DNA of 64,000 nucleotides from Pseudomonadales bacterium. GTDB taxonomy: Bacteria; Pseudomonadota; Gammaproteobacteria; Pseudomonadales; UBA7239. Under the pieces are notes generated by a model. It did no database searches. It saw only the letters and a list, made by a program, of their open reading frames with translations, and had not been told where the DNA came from. Positions 56,766-64,000 of the stretch are shown one piece after another. A program made the translations under genes and the position numbers. Location of the stretch: contig JANQLY010000003.1 in the NCBI GenBank assembly GCA_028280345.1, positions 62,001 to 126,000 of the forward strand, written 5' to 3'. How positions within the stretch are numbered: position 1 is the first letter of the stretch; each line of letters begins with the position of its first letter.

Positions 56766-59525
56766 ATGGCGTCGAGCCAGAATAAAATAGCAGAAGCTTT
56801 TCACCGTGCCATCATTGGCCATCCGCGCATTGTGTTGCTGGTTATGTTTATGCTATCGGTGTTGAGCTTGACGAAAATCGTCGACTTCAGTACCGGCAAA
56901 CCCATTCTTGAACTTGATCCCTCTGTCGACAGTATGCTGCCCACTGATGATCCGGGGCGCGAATACTTTGAGTATATGAAAACCCTGTTTGACGGGGGTG
57001 AAACTATCCTCGTGGCACTGGTTGATGAAGAAAGTGTTTTTACCACTGATAACCTTGAGCGGATACAACGCATCAGTGAAGAGATAGAAGGTTTGCCCCA
57101 GGTTAATCGCGTGTCGAGTTTATCGATGGCCTTGAATATTCGCAGTGAAGATGGTGCCTTGCTGATCGAGCCGTTTTATGACTTTGCGCCGCAGACACCG
57201 CAAGAACTTGCCAATCTCGAGCAGCGTGCGCTGACCGACCCGATTTATGCCGGCAATCTGGTTTCAGAAGATGGCCGTGTAACCGTTGTGATGGTGCATC
57301 TGCTGGATATTCCGGAAAAGGATTTGCTCGCGAGCAAGATTGATGCGCGCATCGGTGAAGTAGCTCATGCTGGTTGGGAAGGCGAGATATGGGTGACAGG
57401 GAGCGCACATATCAAAGCGGAGATGACCAATGTGATGCTTACTGATCTCGCCACCGTTGTGCCGTTGGCGATGTTTGTGATGGCAGCGATTGCCGGATTG
57501 TCATTTCGCACCGTGCGCGGCGTGGTGATTCCGGTATTGACGGTAGGCATCTCGGTACTGATTACGATGGGTTTTATTTCCATTACCTACGGTATGTTAA
57601 ATCAGGTGACCGTGGCGGTGCCGTCGCTGCTTGTGGTGGTGGGCTTTGCCTATGCGATTCATGTGTTGTCCAACTATTACGATGCGATTCGACTCGAGCT
57701 GGTGCGTGACGGTGATACACCGGCGAGCCATGCCTTGCGCGAGATAACCACGCCGGTTGTCTATACCGGCATTACTACGGCGGCAGGATTTATGTCGCTG
57801 GCAACGAGTCCGCTATCGGCAATTCAGCAATTTGGTTTTGGTGCCGGCGTCGGCGTGTTTGTGACAATGGTGGTATCGCTCACATTTGCGCCAGCACTGT
57901 TGCAATTGTTGCTGGTACCGAAAAATCCGGGCCGCAAGCCAGATGAAGATAATTGGCTTGATCACTTTTTTGAGCGTCTTGCGGATTTTGATATTAAACA
58001 CAGCAAAACCGTATTGGTGATCGGCGGCATTGTGTCGTTGCTATCAATATTGGCGCTGCCCCATATTAATATCAGTACCGATATGGTTAACAGCTTTAAA
58101 AAATCCAGTGAAGTGCGTCAGGATTTTTATGCAGTTAACGAAAACCTGCAAGGAGCAAACTCGTTTTATGTAGTCCTGGAAACCAGTGTCTACCAGGGCT
58201 TTCAGGAACCGCAAAACCTCTATGTGATTGAAGATTTACAAGCCTGGTTGCACGAACAACCGGAAGTCGGGGGCACCACATCCATGGTGGATTATCTCAA
58301 GGTCATTAACCGTGGCCTTGAGGAAGGGGATGGCGGGTTTGAAATACCTGCTGATAAGTGGCTGGTCGGTGAGCTGATCCTGCTTGGTGGCAACGACGAA
58401 CTTAAAGACTTTGTCGATTTTGATTATCAGGTGGCAAGGGTTGTGGTGCGCACTACGGCGATGGACTCTAGCGAGGTGTCAGCGTTTGGCGAACGCATTG
58501 AGCAATATCTTGCAGAGAATGTTCCACCCCATCTGGAAACCCAAATTACTGGCAACTCCTACCTCGTGGCAAAAACCATGGACGAAATAGCCTATGGCCA
58601 GGCAGTGAGCATTGCGACCGCGTTTATTATTATCTATCTGATTCTTGTGATTCTGTTTACCTCGTTCAAGGCGGGGCTGATTGCGCTGATTCCGAATGCG
58701 GTACCGGTACTGCTGTACTTTGGTATTCTCGGCTGGACCGGTATTGATCTCAATGTCACTACCGGGCTGGTTGCCTGCATTGTGCTCGGCATTGCGGTGG
58801 ATGACACGATCCACCTGATGGCGCACTTTAACCGCACCGCAAAACAGAAAGCGAATGAAGCAGAAGGGGTGTTGCACGCACTGAAAACGGTGGGGCGCCC
58901 TGTAACCTATACCACGGCGGCGCTGTGCCTGGGGTTTTTATGTATGTTGATGAGTGATATGCGTACCCAGATGGAATTTGGTGTGCTGGCAGCATTGACG
59001 TTACTCGGTGCATGGGTGGTCGATGTGACGTTTACACCGGCGATTGCCGGGCGCATGAAAATCGTCTCCCTGTGGGATGTTTTAACCCTCAACCTCGGTG
59101 AATCACCCCATAAATCAATCCCGTTGTTTCATGGTCTGACACCGACCCAGGCGCGTATTGCTGCCTTGCTGGCCCATATCGAAGAGTACCGCGGGGGTGA
59201 GCAGATATTCCAGATTGGTGATCGCGGTAATCATCTCTATGTGGTGATTGAAGGTCAGATCAGTGTGTCACTAAGTCGAGAGGATGGCACAGTGTTTCTT
59301 GAAAAAATGGGGCGTGGCAATATTATCGGTGAAGTGGCGCTCTATCATGGTGAGCGCACTGCTAATGTTTTTGCGAATACCGATGTGCGTTTGCTTGAGA
59401 TTACACGCGATGATCTGGAGAGTATTCAGAAGCGTCATCCGAAAATCGCTGCGCAACTTTATGCGAACCTTAATGAAGTATTTGCCGGGCGTATGGCAAA
59501 TCTCACTTCACGTATTCAAGCCTAG
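56766..59525 (+). CDS. RND/MMPL-family exporter fused to a C-terminal cyclic-nucleotide-binding domain
   Basis: A 919-residue protein. Residues 1-770 form an RND-superfamily MMPL-type transporter: one helix at about 18-40, a periplasmic loop, five to six helices at about 222-440, a second loop, and five helices at about 620-770 with the typical GIAVDDTIHLMAHF. These transporters move lipids, sterols or hopanoids. Residues about 790-905 form a cNMP-binding domain with QIGDRGNHLYVVIEGQISV and the phosphate cassette GEVALYHGERTANV, in which the Gly-Glu and Arg that contact the nucleotide are kept. The cassette suggests regulation of export by cAMP or a related ligand, which is an inference. The gene is followed 16 bases later by a convergent gene. 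Confidence 0.88.
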   Translation: MASSQNKIAEAFHRAIIGHPRIVLLVMFMLSVLSLTKIVDFSTGKPILELDPSVDSMLPTDDPGREYFEYMKTLFDGGETILVALVDEESVFTTDNLERIQRISEEIEGLPQVNRVSSLSMALNIRSEDGALLIEPFYDFAPQTPQELANLEQRALTDPIYAGNLVSEDGRVTVVMVHLLDIPEKDLLASKIDARIGEVAHAGWEGEIWVTGSAHIKAEMTNVMLTDLATVVPLAMFVMAAIAGLSFRTVRGVVIPVLTVGISVLITMGFISITYGMLNQVTVAVPSLLVVVGFAYAIHVLSNYYDAIRLELVRDGDTPASHALREITTPVVYTGITTAAGFMSLATSPLSAIQQFGFGAGVGVFVTMVVSLTFAPALLQLLLVPKNPGRKPDEDNWLDHFFERLADFDIKHSKTVLVIGGIVSLLSILALPHINISTDMVNSFKKSSEVRQDFYAVNENLQGANSFYVVLETSVYQGFQEPQNLYVIEDLQAWLHEQPEVGGTTSMVDYLKVINRGLEEGDGGFEIPADKWLVGELILLGGNDELKDFVDFDYQVARVVVRTTAMDSSEVSAFGERIEQYLAENVPPHLETQITGNSYLVAKTMDEIAYGQAVSIATAFIIIYLILVILFTSFKAGLIALIPNAVPVLLYFGILGWTGIDLNVTTGLVACIVLGIAVDDTIHLMAHFNRTAKQKANEAEGVLHALKTVGRPVTYTTAALCLGFLCMLMSDMRTQMEFGVLAALTLLGAWVVDVTFTPAIAGRMKIVSLWDVLTLNLGESPHKSIPLFHGLTPTQARIAALLAHIEEYRGGEQIFQIGDRGNHLYVVIEGQISVSLSREDGTVFLEKMGRGNIIGEVALYHGERTANVFANTDVRLLEITRDDLESIQKRHPKIAAQLYANLNEVFAGRMANLTSRIQA

Positions 59526-59541
59526 TTTTTATCGTTACTTA

Positions 59542-60483
59542 CTACTCTCTGAGCGCAGTCAGTTTTTTGCTGCACTCACGGTATAACATGCCGAACGATT
59601 GCATATTGAGTGGGAATTCCAGCAGCACATGGGCCATGCTAAAAAAGAACAAGACGATAAGCCCGGTGCGATAGTCATAGTAGTACAGTGCTACAGACGC
59701 CAGCCATAAAACGACAATACAGGCAGCACGACGCGCAGGCATCTGGTGCCAGTTAAGGATATTGGTTTTCGAAAACCAGTTTAGATAGTGATAAGTGTAA
59801 ACAAATGCAATAAAACGAAATGCGGAGGTCAGCGTCTCCGCATTGGCCTGGCGTGCCAGCATCTGGTTGAGTTCTGTCGCCAGGGTCAGGAAGGGGTAGG
59901 CTGCCGCAAAGTTTTCCGGTTTGATCTGGTAGTGAGTGCTTTCTGGCAGAATAAAAACGGCAATCGCGCAAACGACGTAGATAAAAATGGAGAAATAACC
60001 GGACTGACTGTTTGCTTTAAGGCTGCCCAGTAACATAAAAATAGCGGTAAACAGACAAACATGGATCAGAGTTGGCAACAGGATGGAAAACAGCAAGTAA
60101 ATCAGTGGCAGTTGTGACAGCCATTGGCTGGCAAGCAGTATCAGTACTAGCCCTGGAATCAGCAACTTTGCGGAGCGGCTCAGGCTTAGCAAGGCGGCAA
60201 ATGCAAACGCGCTGAGCACCATGCCCTGCAAATTGATGGAGCTGATCAACAGGCTCACGAGTAGGGCAATCGCAATGCCATAGAGAGGAAGGCTGTGCCA
60301 TTTGCTGTGGCTAAAATATTGCCGGTCGTGCAGCCAGGAAATTTCTGTAAAATAGTGCAGCGGCCCGAGTACGGCGTAGGCAAACAGAAATACCTCAAAT
60401 GGCAAATGCCAGGCGGCCAACGCGGAGAGAATGATCAGGCCGGTATTGAGGTGGTTAATCTGGTCGAGATTCAGCGTCTGCAT
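59542..60483 (-). CDS. Polytopic membrane protein of unknown function
   Basis: A 313-residue protein with about eight to nine hydrophobic segments and several histidines in or near them: AAWHLPFEVF near residue 25, LGPLHYFTEISWLHDRQYF near 40-57 and FSMAHVLLEFP near 290. This pattern suggests a membrane metalloenzyme or heme-free oxidoreductase, but I cannot name the family. It is convergent with the RND gene and divergent from the next membrane gene, from which it is separated by 83 bases. Confidence 0.55.
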   Translation of the reverse strand: MQTLNLDQINHLNTGLIILSALAAWHLPFEVFLFAYAVLGPLHYFTEISWLHDRQYFSHSKWHSLPLYGIAIALLVSLLISSINLQGMVLSAFAFAALLSLSRSAKLLIPGLVLILLASQWLSQLPLIYLLFSILLPTLIHVCLFTAIFMLLGSLKANSQSGYFSIFIYVVCAIAVFILPESTHYQIKPENFAAAYPFLTLATELNQMLARQANAETLTSAFRFIAFVYTYHYLNWFSKTNILNWHQMPARRAACIVVLWLASVALYYYDYRTGLIVLFFFSMAHVLLEFPLNMQSFGMLYRECSKKLTALRE

Positions 60484-60566
60484 GGCAGGTAACAGGGTAA
60501 ATACCAGGAGTAAGGCGCTAGTGTTAACGGGCAGACAGGCAAAGTAAAGCGGAAATCATACTATTT

Positions 60567-62582
60567 ATGCACAGTGTTTCACCCGCATTGACAGCAAAAG
60601 TGATATTGCTCTGTCTGCTGTTTGCAGGTTTTTACCTGTGTGGCTGGATACTGCCTGATCTTTGGTGGGGAACCCATCAGCTGGCTTTTTTGCCGACTTT
60701 TCATAGTTTCTTTTTTTTCGCGGCAGTTCTCGGGATTTTGTTTTGGGGTGGGTTTGCTTTCCGACCGTTATTGCTGCCCGCGCTTGATAATAAAATATAT
60801 CTCGCGATCAGCCTGCTGCTGTCATTTGTGGCTGCCTGGGTATGCTATCAGCTTCCCGTTGCTATTGATGGTCTCGGTGACGCGGTGCGTTTTGAATCAT
60901 TTTTTGCCGGTGATGATAATGCGTTCAAACCTAAATATATGGAAGTGTTGATTAGCCCTAACGTGTTTCATGCGAAGAACGGTGAACGCACTGTGCTTAA
61001 TGCCATGCATTTGCTGTCTGTTACAGCTGATATATCTCCGCGGCAGGCATTTCAGTATCTGAGTTCTGTGTGCGCAGGCCTTTATGTTTTTTTGGCGTGT
61101 TGGTTTGTCAGAATTTTTTGTGCAAATAACGCTTTGCGGCTGACCGCTTGGTTGATGCTTGTGCTGGCTCCATTTGTGTGGATGTTTTTTGGCCATATGG
61201 AAATCTATACGCCGGTTATAGTGTGCCTGTTGGGGTTTGCCATGCTGTTGCTACATTTTTTTGCTGCACCTTCCAGAAAACTCTATCCGCTGTTGCTGTT
61301 GGTATTATTTATTGCGCTAAAGCTGCACAGTGTTAATTTTTTATTATTAATTCCACTATTGTATGCGGTAACCTGGTTTGAAACCCGGGGGAGTGCATTG
61401 TCGGAAAAACTGTGCAACTGGCGCTTTTTACTCTGCTGGCTGATCTTGCCGGGCTTTTTACTGGCGCTGTGTGTTTATGTGTTTGTGTTGGGTGACCACC
61501 GAGATCCCCGCGTGCCAGGTGAAACTCTGCAGCGATTGTTTTTGCCGGTGGTTCCACCTGCGCCACCACTGGATCGCTATACCTTGCAAAGTGCGGCCCA
61601 TATTTTTGATTTCTTTAATCTACTGTTGATGCTATCCGCGGCAGCCTGCTTTGTGATTACCGTGTGTCTGTTGTGTTATCGGCGTGTCATTGATTGGTCT
61701 GAGCCGCGCTTGATTGCGATGGCGTTGGCTGTGTTGAGTATGCTCGGTCTGTATTTTGCGGTTAATCCCTTGTTGGGAATGTCGCTGGATATGGATCTGT
61801 TTTCACTGCCGGCACCGCTATTAATCGTTTTTGCAGTTCTGTTGCTAGTGCAATTGCAGCGCAAGGGCATTGATTGCCGTGCGCTTTATCGCTCAGTGCT
61901 GGTGCTGTCGCTATTCACGCTCCCCGCGTTATGGGTTAACAATAATACGTTCTCTGCCGCCAAGCGACTTGAATCGCTCGGTGTAAGAACCTTTCATAGC
62001 TACTGGATTGCGGCGCCGCGCCCGATACTGATTTCGCTGGATGCTATCAGCCTGGAGTTACCTGAAGAAAAGCTCGATCAACATGTAGATAATCTTGTCT
62101 ACCGGCGCTTGCAACCGTATGCAATTGAGGGATCGGATCTGGAGTTTGCGGCAACCGCAAACAGTATTGGCAAAATGTATCACGAACGGTTTGCGCGCCA
62201 CGATCGCGCGATAGAGTTTTTTGAGTTAGCTTTGCAATATGACCCGGGACTGCGCCGCAACCGTCTGGCGATTGTCGAGAGTTACTTTGCGCTTGGCGAG
62301 CAGGAACCGGGTTACTACCGCAACGCCTATGCACAAAGTCAGTATCTGTTGGCATTTCAGTACCCTGACTATCAGAAAGCGCTGCGTATTGCGATTCACA
62401 GTGCCATTATGGCGCAGGATTATTCGGCTGCGCATATGCATGCTACGGAGTACTACTATGTCTGGCCTGATGATGGCAATATCGCAGAAGTTTATCGCCG
62501 CCTCGAAGAGGAAGATAATCTGGAAACGCTGCATCTGTTGTTTAGTCGTGGCAATCCGCCAGTCGATAGCAAGAGAGAATAG
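60567..62582 (+). CDS. Large membrane protein with C-terminal TPR-like region
   Basis: A 671-residue protein with about twelve hydrophobic segments across residues 10-480, then a soluble 190-residue domain whose RHDRAIEFFELALQYDPG is a clear TPR unit. The membrane part, with FGHMEIYTPV near residue 208, recalls GT-C glycosyltransferases or O-antigen-type membrane proteins. No known family was recognised. The glutamine cyclotransferase-like gene follows after 11 bases and may be in the same operon. The role is unknown. Confidence 0.6.
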   Translation: MHSVSPALTAKVILLCLLFAGFYLCGWILPDLWWGTHQLAFLPTFHSFFFFAAVLGILFWGGFAFRPLLLPALDNKIYLAISLLLSFVAAWVCYQLPVAIDGLGDAVRFESFFAGDDNAFKPKYMEVLISPNVFHAKNGERTVLNAMHLLSVTADISPRQAFQYLSSVCAGLYVFLACWFVRIFCANNALRLTAWLMLVLAPFVWMFFGHMEIYTPVIVCLLGFAMLLLHFFAAPSRKLYPLLLLVLFIALKLHSVNFLLLIPLLYAVTWFETRGSALSEKLCNWRFLLCWLILPGFLLALCVYVFVLGDHRDPRVPGETLQRLFLPVVPPAPPLDRYTLQSAAHIFDFFNLLLMLSAAACFVITVCLLCYRRVIDWSEPRLIAMALAVLSMLGLYFAVNPLLGMSLDMDLFSLPAPLLIVFAVLLLVQLQRKGIDCRALYRSVLVLSLFTLPALWVNNNTFSAAKRLESLGVRTFHSYWIAAPRPILISLDAISLELPEEKLDQHVDNLVYRRLQPYAIEGSDLEFAATANSIGKMYHERFARHDRAIEFFELALQYDPGLRRNRLAIVESYFALGEQEPGYYRNAYAQSQYLLAFQYPDYQKALRIAIHSAIMAQDYSAAHMHATEYYYVWPDDGNIAEVYRRLEEEDNLETLHLLFSRGNPPVDSKRE

Positions 62583-62593
62583 GGGAGCTGTCA

Positions 62594-63442
62594 ATGAAAC
62601 AGTTTGTTGATATTTGTCTGTTAGTTTTATGCCTGTTGCCTGCTGCGGTAACTGCCCAGGACAGTTTTCGTTTCAAAGAACCTTACGATCTTGCCAGTGA
62701 ATTAAAGGACTATCGCGTTGTCGCGCGCTATCCCCATGCAACGTCAATCTATACCCAGGGGCTTATGGTGCATGATGGCAAGCTTTGGGAAAGTGGTGGG
62801 TTGTATCGCAAATCGGCGATTTATCAGCGCACCATACCCTCGGATGAAGTGTTGTATCATGCCAGCTTGCCGCACATCTATTTTGCCGAGGGTTTAACCG
62901 TATTCGATAACAGGCTGTTTTTGTTAACGTGGAAGGCGGGTATTGCGTTTGAATTTCAGGTAGAGGAACTGTTGGGACAACAGCAACACGAGCAGCAGTT
63001 GGTTCCTAAAGAACATCGTTATGAGGGGTTTGGCTGGGGGCTGACACATAATGGTGAGCACCTGATTGTCTCTGATGGCAGTGATCGCTTGCGTTTTATA
63101 GACCCGGAAACCTTTGAAGTAAAACGCAGTTTGCCGGTAACGTTGTCCGGACGGCCGTTCTATCAACTGAATGAGCTGGAGTGGGTAGGGGGTTATATTC
63201 TCGCCAATGTTTATCAGACAGATTTTATTGTTGCGATAGAGCCAGAAGAGGGCCGTGTTCGCTGGCGCCTGGACCTTTCTGAGTTGCGCAAAGAGGTATC
63301 TGAGATAAAACGCCCTTTTGGCACAAAAAAACCTGAAGTGCTAAACGGTATTGCTTATGATCCGGTGAGTGGGAATTTGCTGGTGACGGGCAAGTTCTGG
63401 CCGCGTTTATTTGAAATTCAGGTCATTGATGCAGATAAATGA
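62594..63442 (+). CDS. Exported glutamine cyclotransferase-like beta-propeller protein
   Basis: A 282-residue protein with a signal peptide (about 1-22, ending VTAQ) and a beta-propeller of the plant-type glutaminyl-peptide cyclotransferase family: ATSIYTQGLMVHDGKLWESGG near residues 47-70, FAEGLTVFDNRLFLLTWK near 95-115, YEGFGWGLTHNGEHLIVSDGS near 140-160, and LNGIAYDPVSGNLLVTGKFWPRLFEI at the end. The family converts N-terminal Gln to pyroglutamate. The expected catalytic Glu region (AEGL) is intact. The substrate is unknown. Confidence 0.88.
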   Translation: MKQFVDICLLVLCLLPAAVTAQDSFRFKEPYDLASELKDYRVVARYPHATSIYTQGLMVHDGKLWESGGLYRKSAIYQRTIPSDEVLYHASLPHIYFAEGLTVFDNRLFLLTWKAGIAFEFQVEELLGQQQHEQQLVPKEHRYEGFGWGLTHNGEHLIVSDGSDRLRFIDPETFEVKRSLPVTLSGRPFYQLNELEWVGGYILANVYQTDFIVAIEPEEGRVRWRLDLSELRKEVSEIKRPFGTKKPEVLNGIAYDPVSGNLLVTGKFWPRLFEIQVIDADK

Positions 63443-63490
63443 TGGTGCCTTGAATCGCCCGATCAAACCAGGGCGTAGTGCACCGGGCAG

Positions 63491-63519
63491 ATATAACCAC
63501 TCTATCAATATGGTTATAT
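63491..63519. other. AT-rich hairpin downstream of the cyclotransferase-like gene
   Basis: ATATAACCA and TGGTTATAT form a nine-pair stem with an 11-base loop, 48 bases after the stop codon. Only TTCTC follows, so it is at best a weak terminator. The rest of the gap, 63443-63664, has no recognised gene. Confidence 0.45.
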
Positions 63520-63664
63520 TTCTCATGAACTTATAAACAGCTTCAAGATAAGGCATCTTTATTGTTCCTTCATATCGCAAGTGCTAGGATGCCTGCTTAA
63601 TTTTTGATACTCCTGCTTGTTTATCAGCGGTTTTATATAGTTTATTTATATAGAGGGAAGAATA

Positions 63665-64000
63665 ATGAACCACCTGCTAAAGCTCGGTAGCTCCACCATA
63701 CTATTGATTGGCTTTTCAGTCGCTCAGGCCCAGACCAACAATGAAACCCTGGGTACCGGGGCCGGGGCTGCATTATCGACGGGTGACTACAATGTCCTGA
63801 TCGGTGATTATGCAGGTAACGCTGTTTCTTCAGGTTTGAATAATACCTTTGTCGGTGAGGCTGCCGGCTATAGCACAACGAGCGCATCGGACAATACGTT
63901 TATTGGTCAGGATGCCGGTTGGTCTAATACCACTGGCCAGGATAATACGTTTATCGGCAGAAACGCAGGTTATTCAAATACCGCTACGGATAATACCTTT
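63665..64000 (+). CDS. Exported repetitive protein, N-terminal part cut by the window edge
   Basis: From an ATG with AGAGGGAAG upstream, the frame is open for 112 codons to the right edge. A signal peptide ends near VAQAQT. After it, repeats of about 17 residues appear, each with a NTFIG-x-x-AG-x-S core: NVLIGDYAG, NTFVGEAAGYS, NTFIGQDAGWS and NTFIGRNAGYS. Such repeats build a left-handed beta-roll and occur in surface adhesins and proteins with an S74-peptidase intramolecular chaperone at the C terminus. The C terminus is not in the window, so the class is undetermined. Confidence 0.75.
   Translation, partial: MNHLLKLGSSTILLIGFSVAQAQTNNETLGTGAGAALSTGDYNVLIGDYAGNAVSSGLNNTFVGEAAGYSTTSASDNTFIGQDAGWSNTTGQDNTFIGRNAGYSNTATDNTF

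Overview
The window is an almost fully coding piece of a gammaproteobacterial chromosome. The evidence is the housekeeping order: pilF-ispG-hisS-yfgM-bamB-der, then xseA, guaB-guaA-tadA; queA, tgt-secD-secF; suhB-trmJ-iscR; and a six-gene rnfABCDGE operon. The bulged, asparagine- and aspartate-rich secreted proteins and the mix of ISC and SUF genes suggest a marine, Cellvibrionales-like bacterium, but the family is an inference. There are no insertion sequences, CRISPR arrays, rRNA genes or plasmid genes.

Layout. 1-2.5 kb: start of csrA and the arginine genes argF and argD, all on the minus strand. 2.6-5.6 kb: a lone hydantoinase-B-type gene convergent with an SGNH-hydrolase-like gene. 5.8-6.9 kb: glutaredoxin grxD (with an IscR-like operator) and a 2-Cys peroxiredoxin. 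7-9.2 kb: a minus-strand GMC oxidoreductase unit. 9.2-9.6 kb: a tRNA-Leu(CAA) flanked by partial copies of itself. 9.7-18.9 kb: queA, tgt, secDF, yaiI, suhB, trmJ, with a membrane glycosyltransferase-like gene inserted between queA and tgt. 19-27.7 kb: a hybrid Fe-S assembly locus iscR, iscS, sufBCDS, sufA-like, sufT, sufE. 27.8-36.2 kb: ndk, rlmN, pilF, ispG, hisS, yfgM, bamB, der. 36.7-40.8 kb: a 1365-residue secreted protein of unknown function. 40.8-46.2 kb: xseA, guaB, guaA, tadA. 46.3-54.6 kb: rnf operon and metG on the minus strand. 54.8-59.5 kb: heat-shock hsp20, dcd, a DUF502 gene, and an RND exporter fused to a cyclic-nucleotide-binding domain. 59.5-64 kb: membrane genes of unknown role, a glutamine cyclotransferase-like gene and the start of a repetitive exported protein cut by the right edge.

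How parts work together. The Fe-S locus appears to be wired by IscR: two tandem palindromic IscR-like boxes lie between iscS and sufB and one lies before grxD, while an intrinsic terminator separates iscR from iscS. This implies that iscS and the suf genes are controlled separately from iscR. No IscU, HscAB or Fdx is encoded, so IscS sits in front of a SUF scaffold that has its own desulfurase (SufS) and SufE.

The least explained signal is a family of about 125-bp intergenic elements at 26923-27048, 43778-43902 and 45558-45685, plus a decayed half copy near 27120. Each starts on or next to the stop codon of the upstream gene (sufT, guaB, guaA). Each keeps a TGTAT / ATACA hairpin in a conserved core and has inner and outer inverted-repeat arms whose sequence differs between copies while base pairing is preserved. 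This covariation suggests that the folded DNA or RNA is under selection or is generated by the mobility mechanism.
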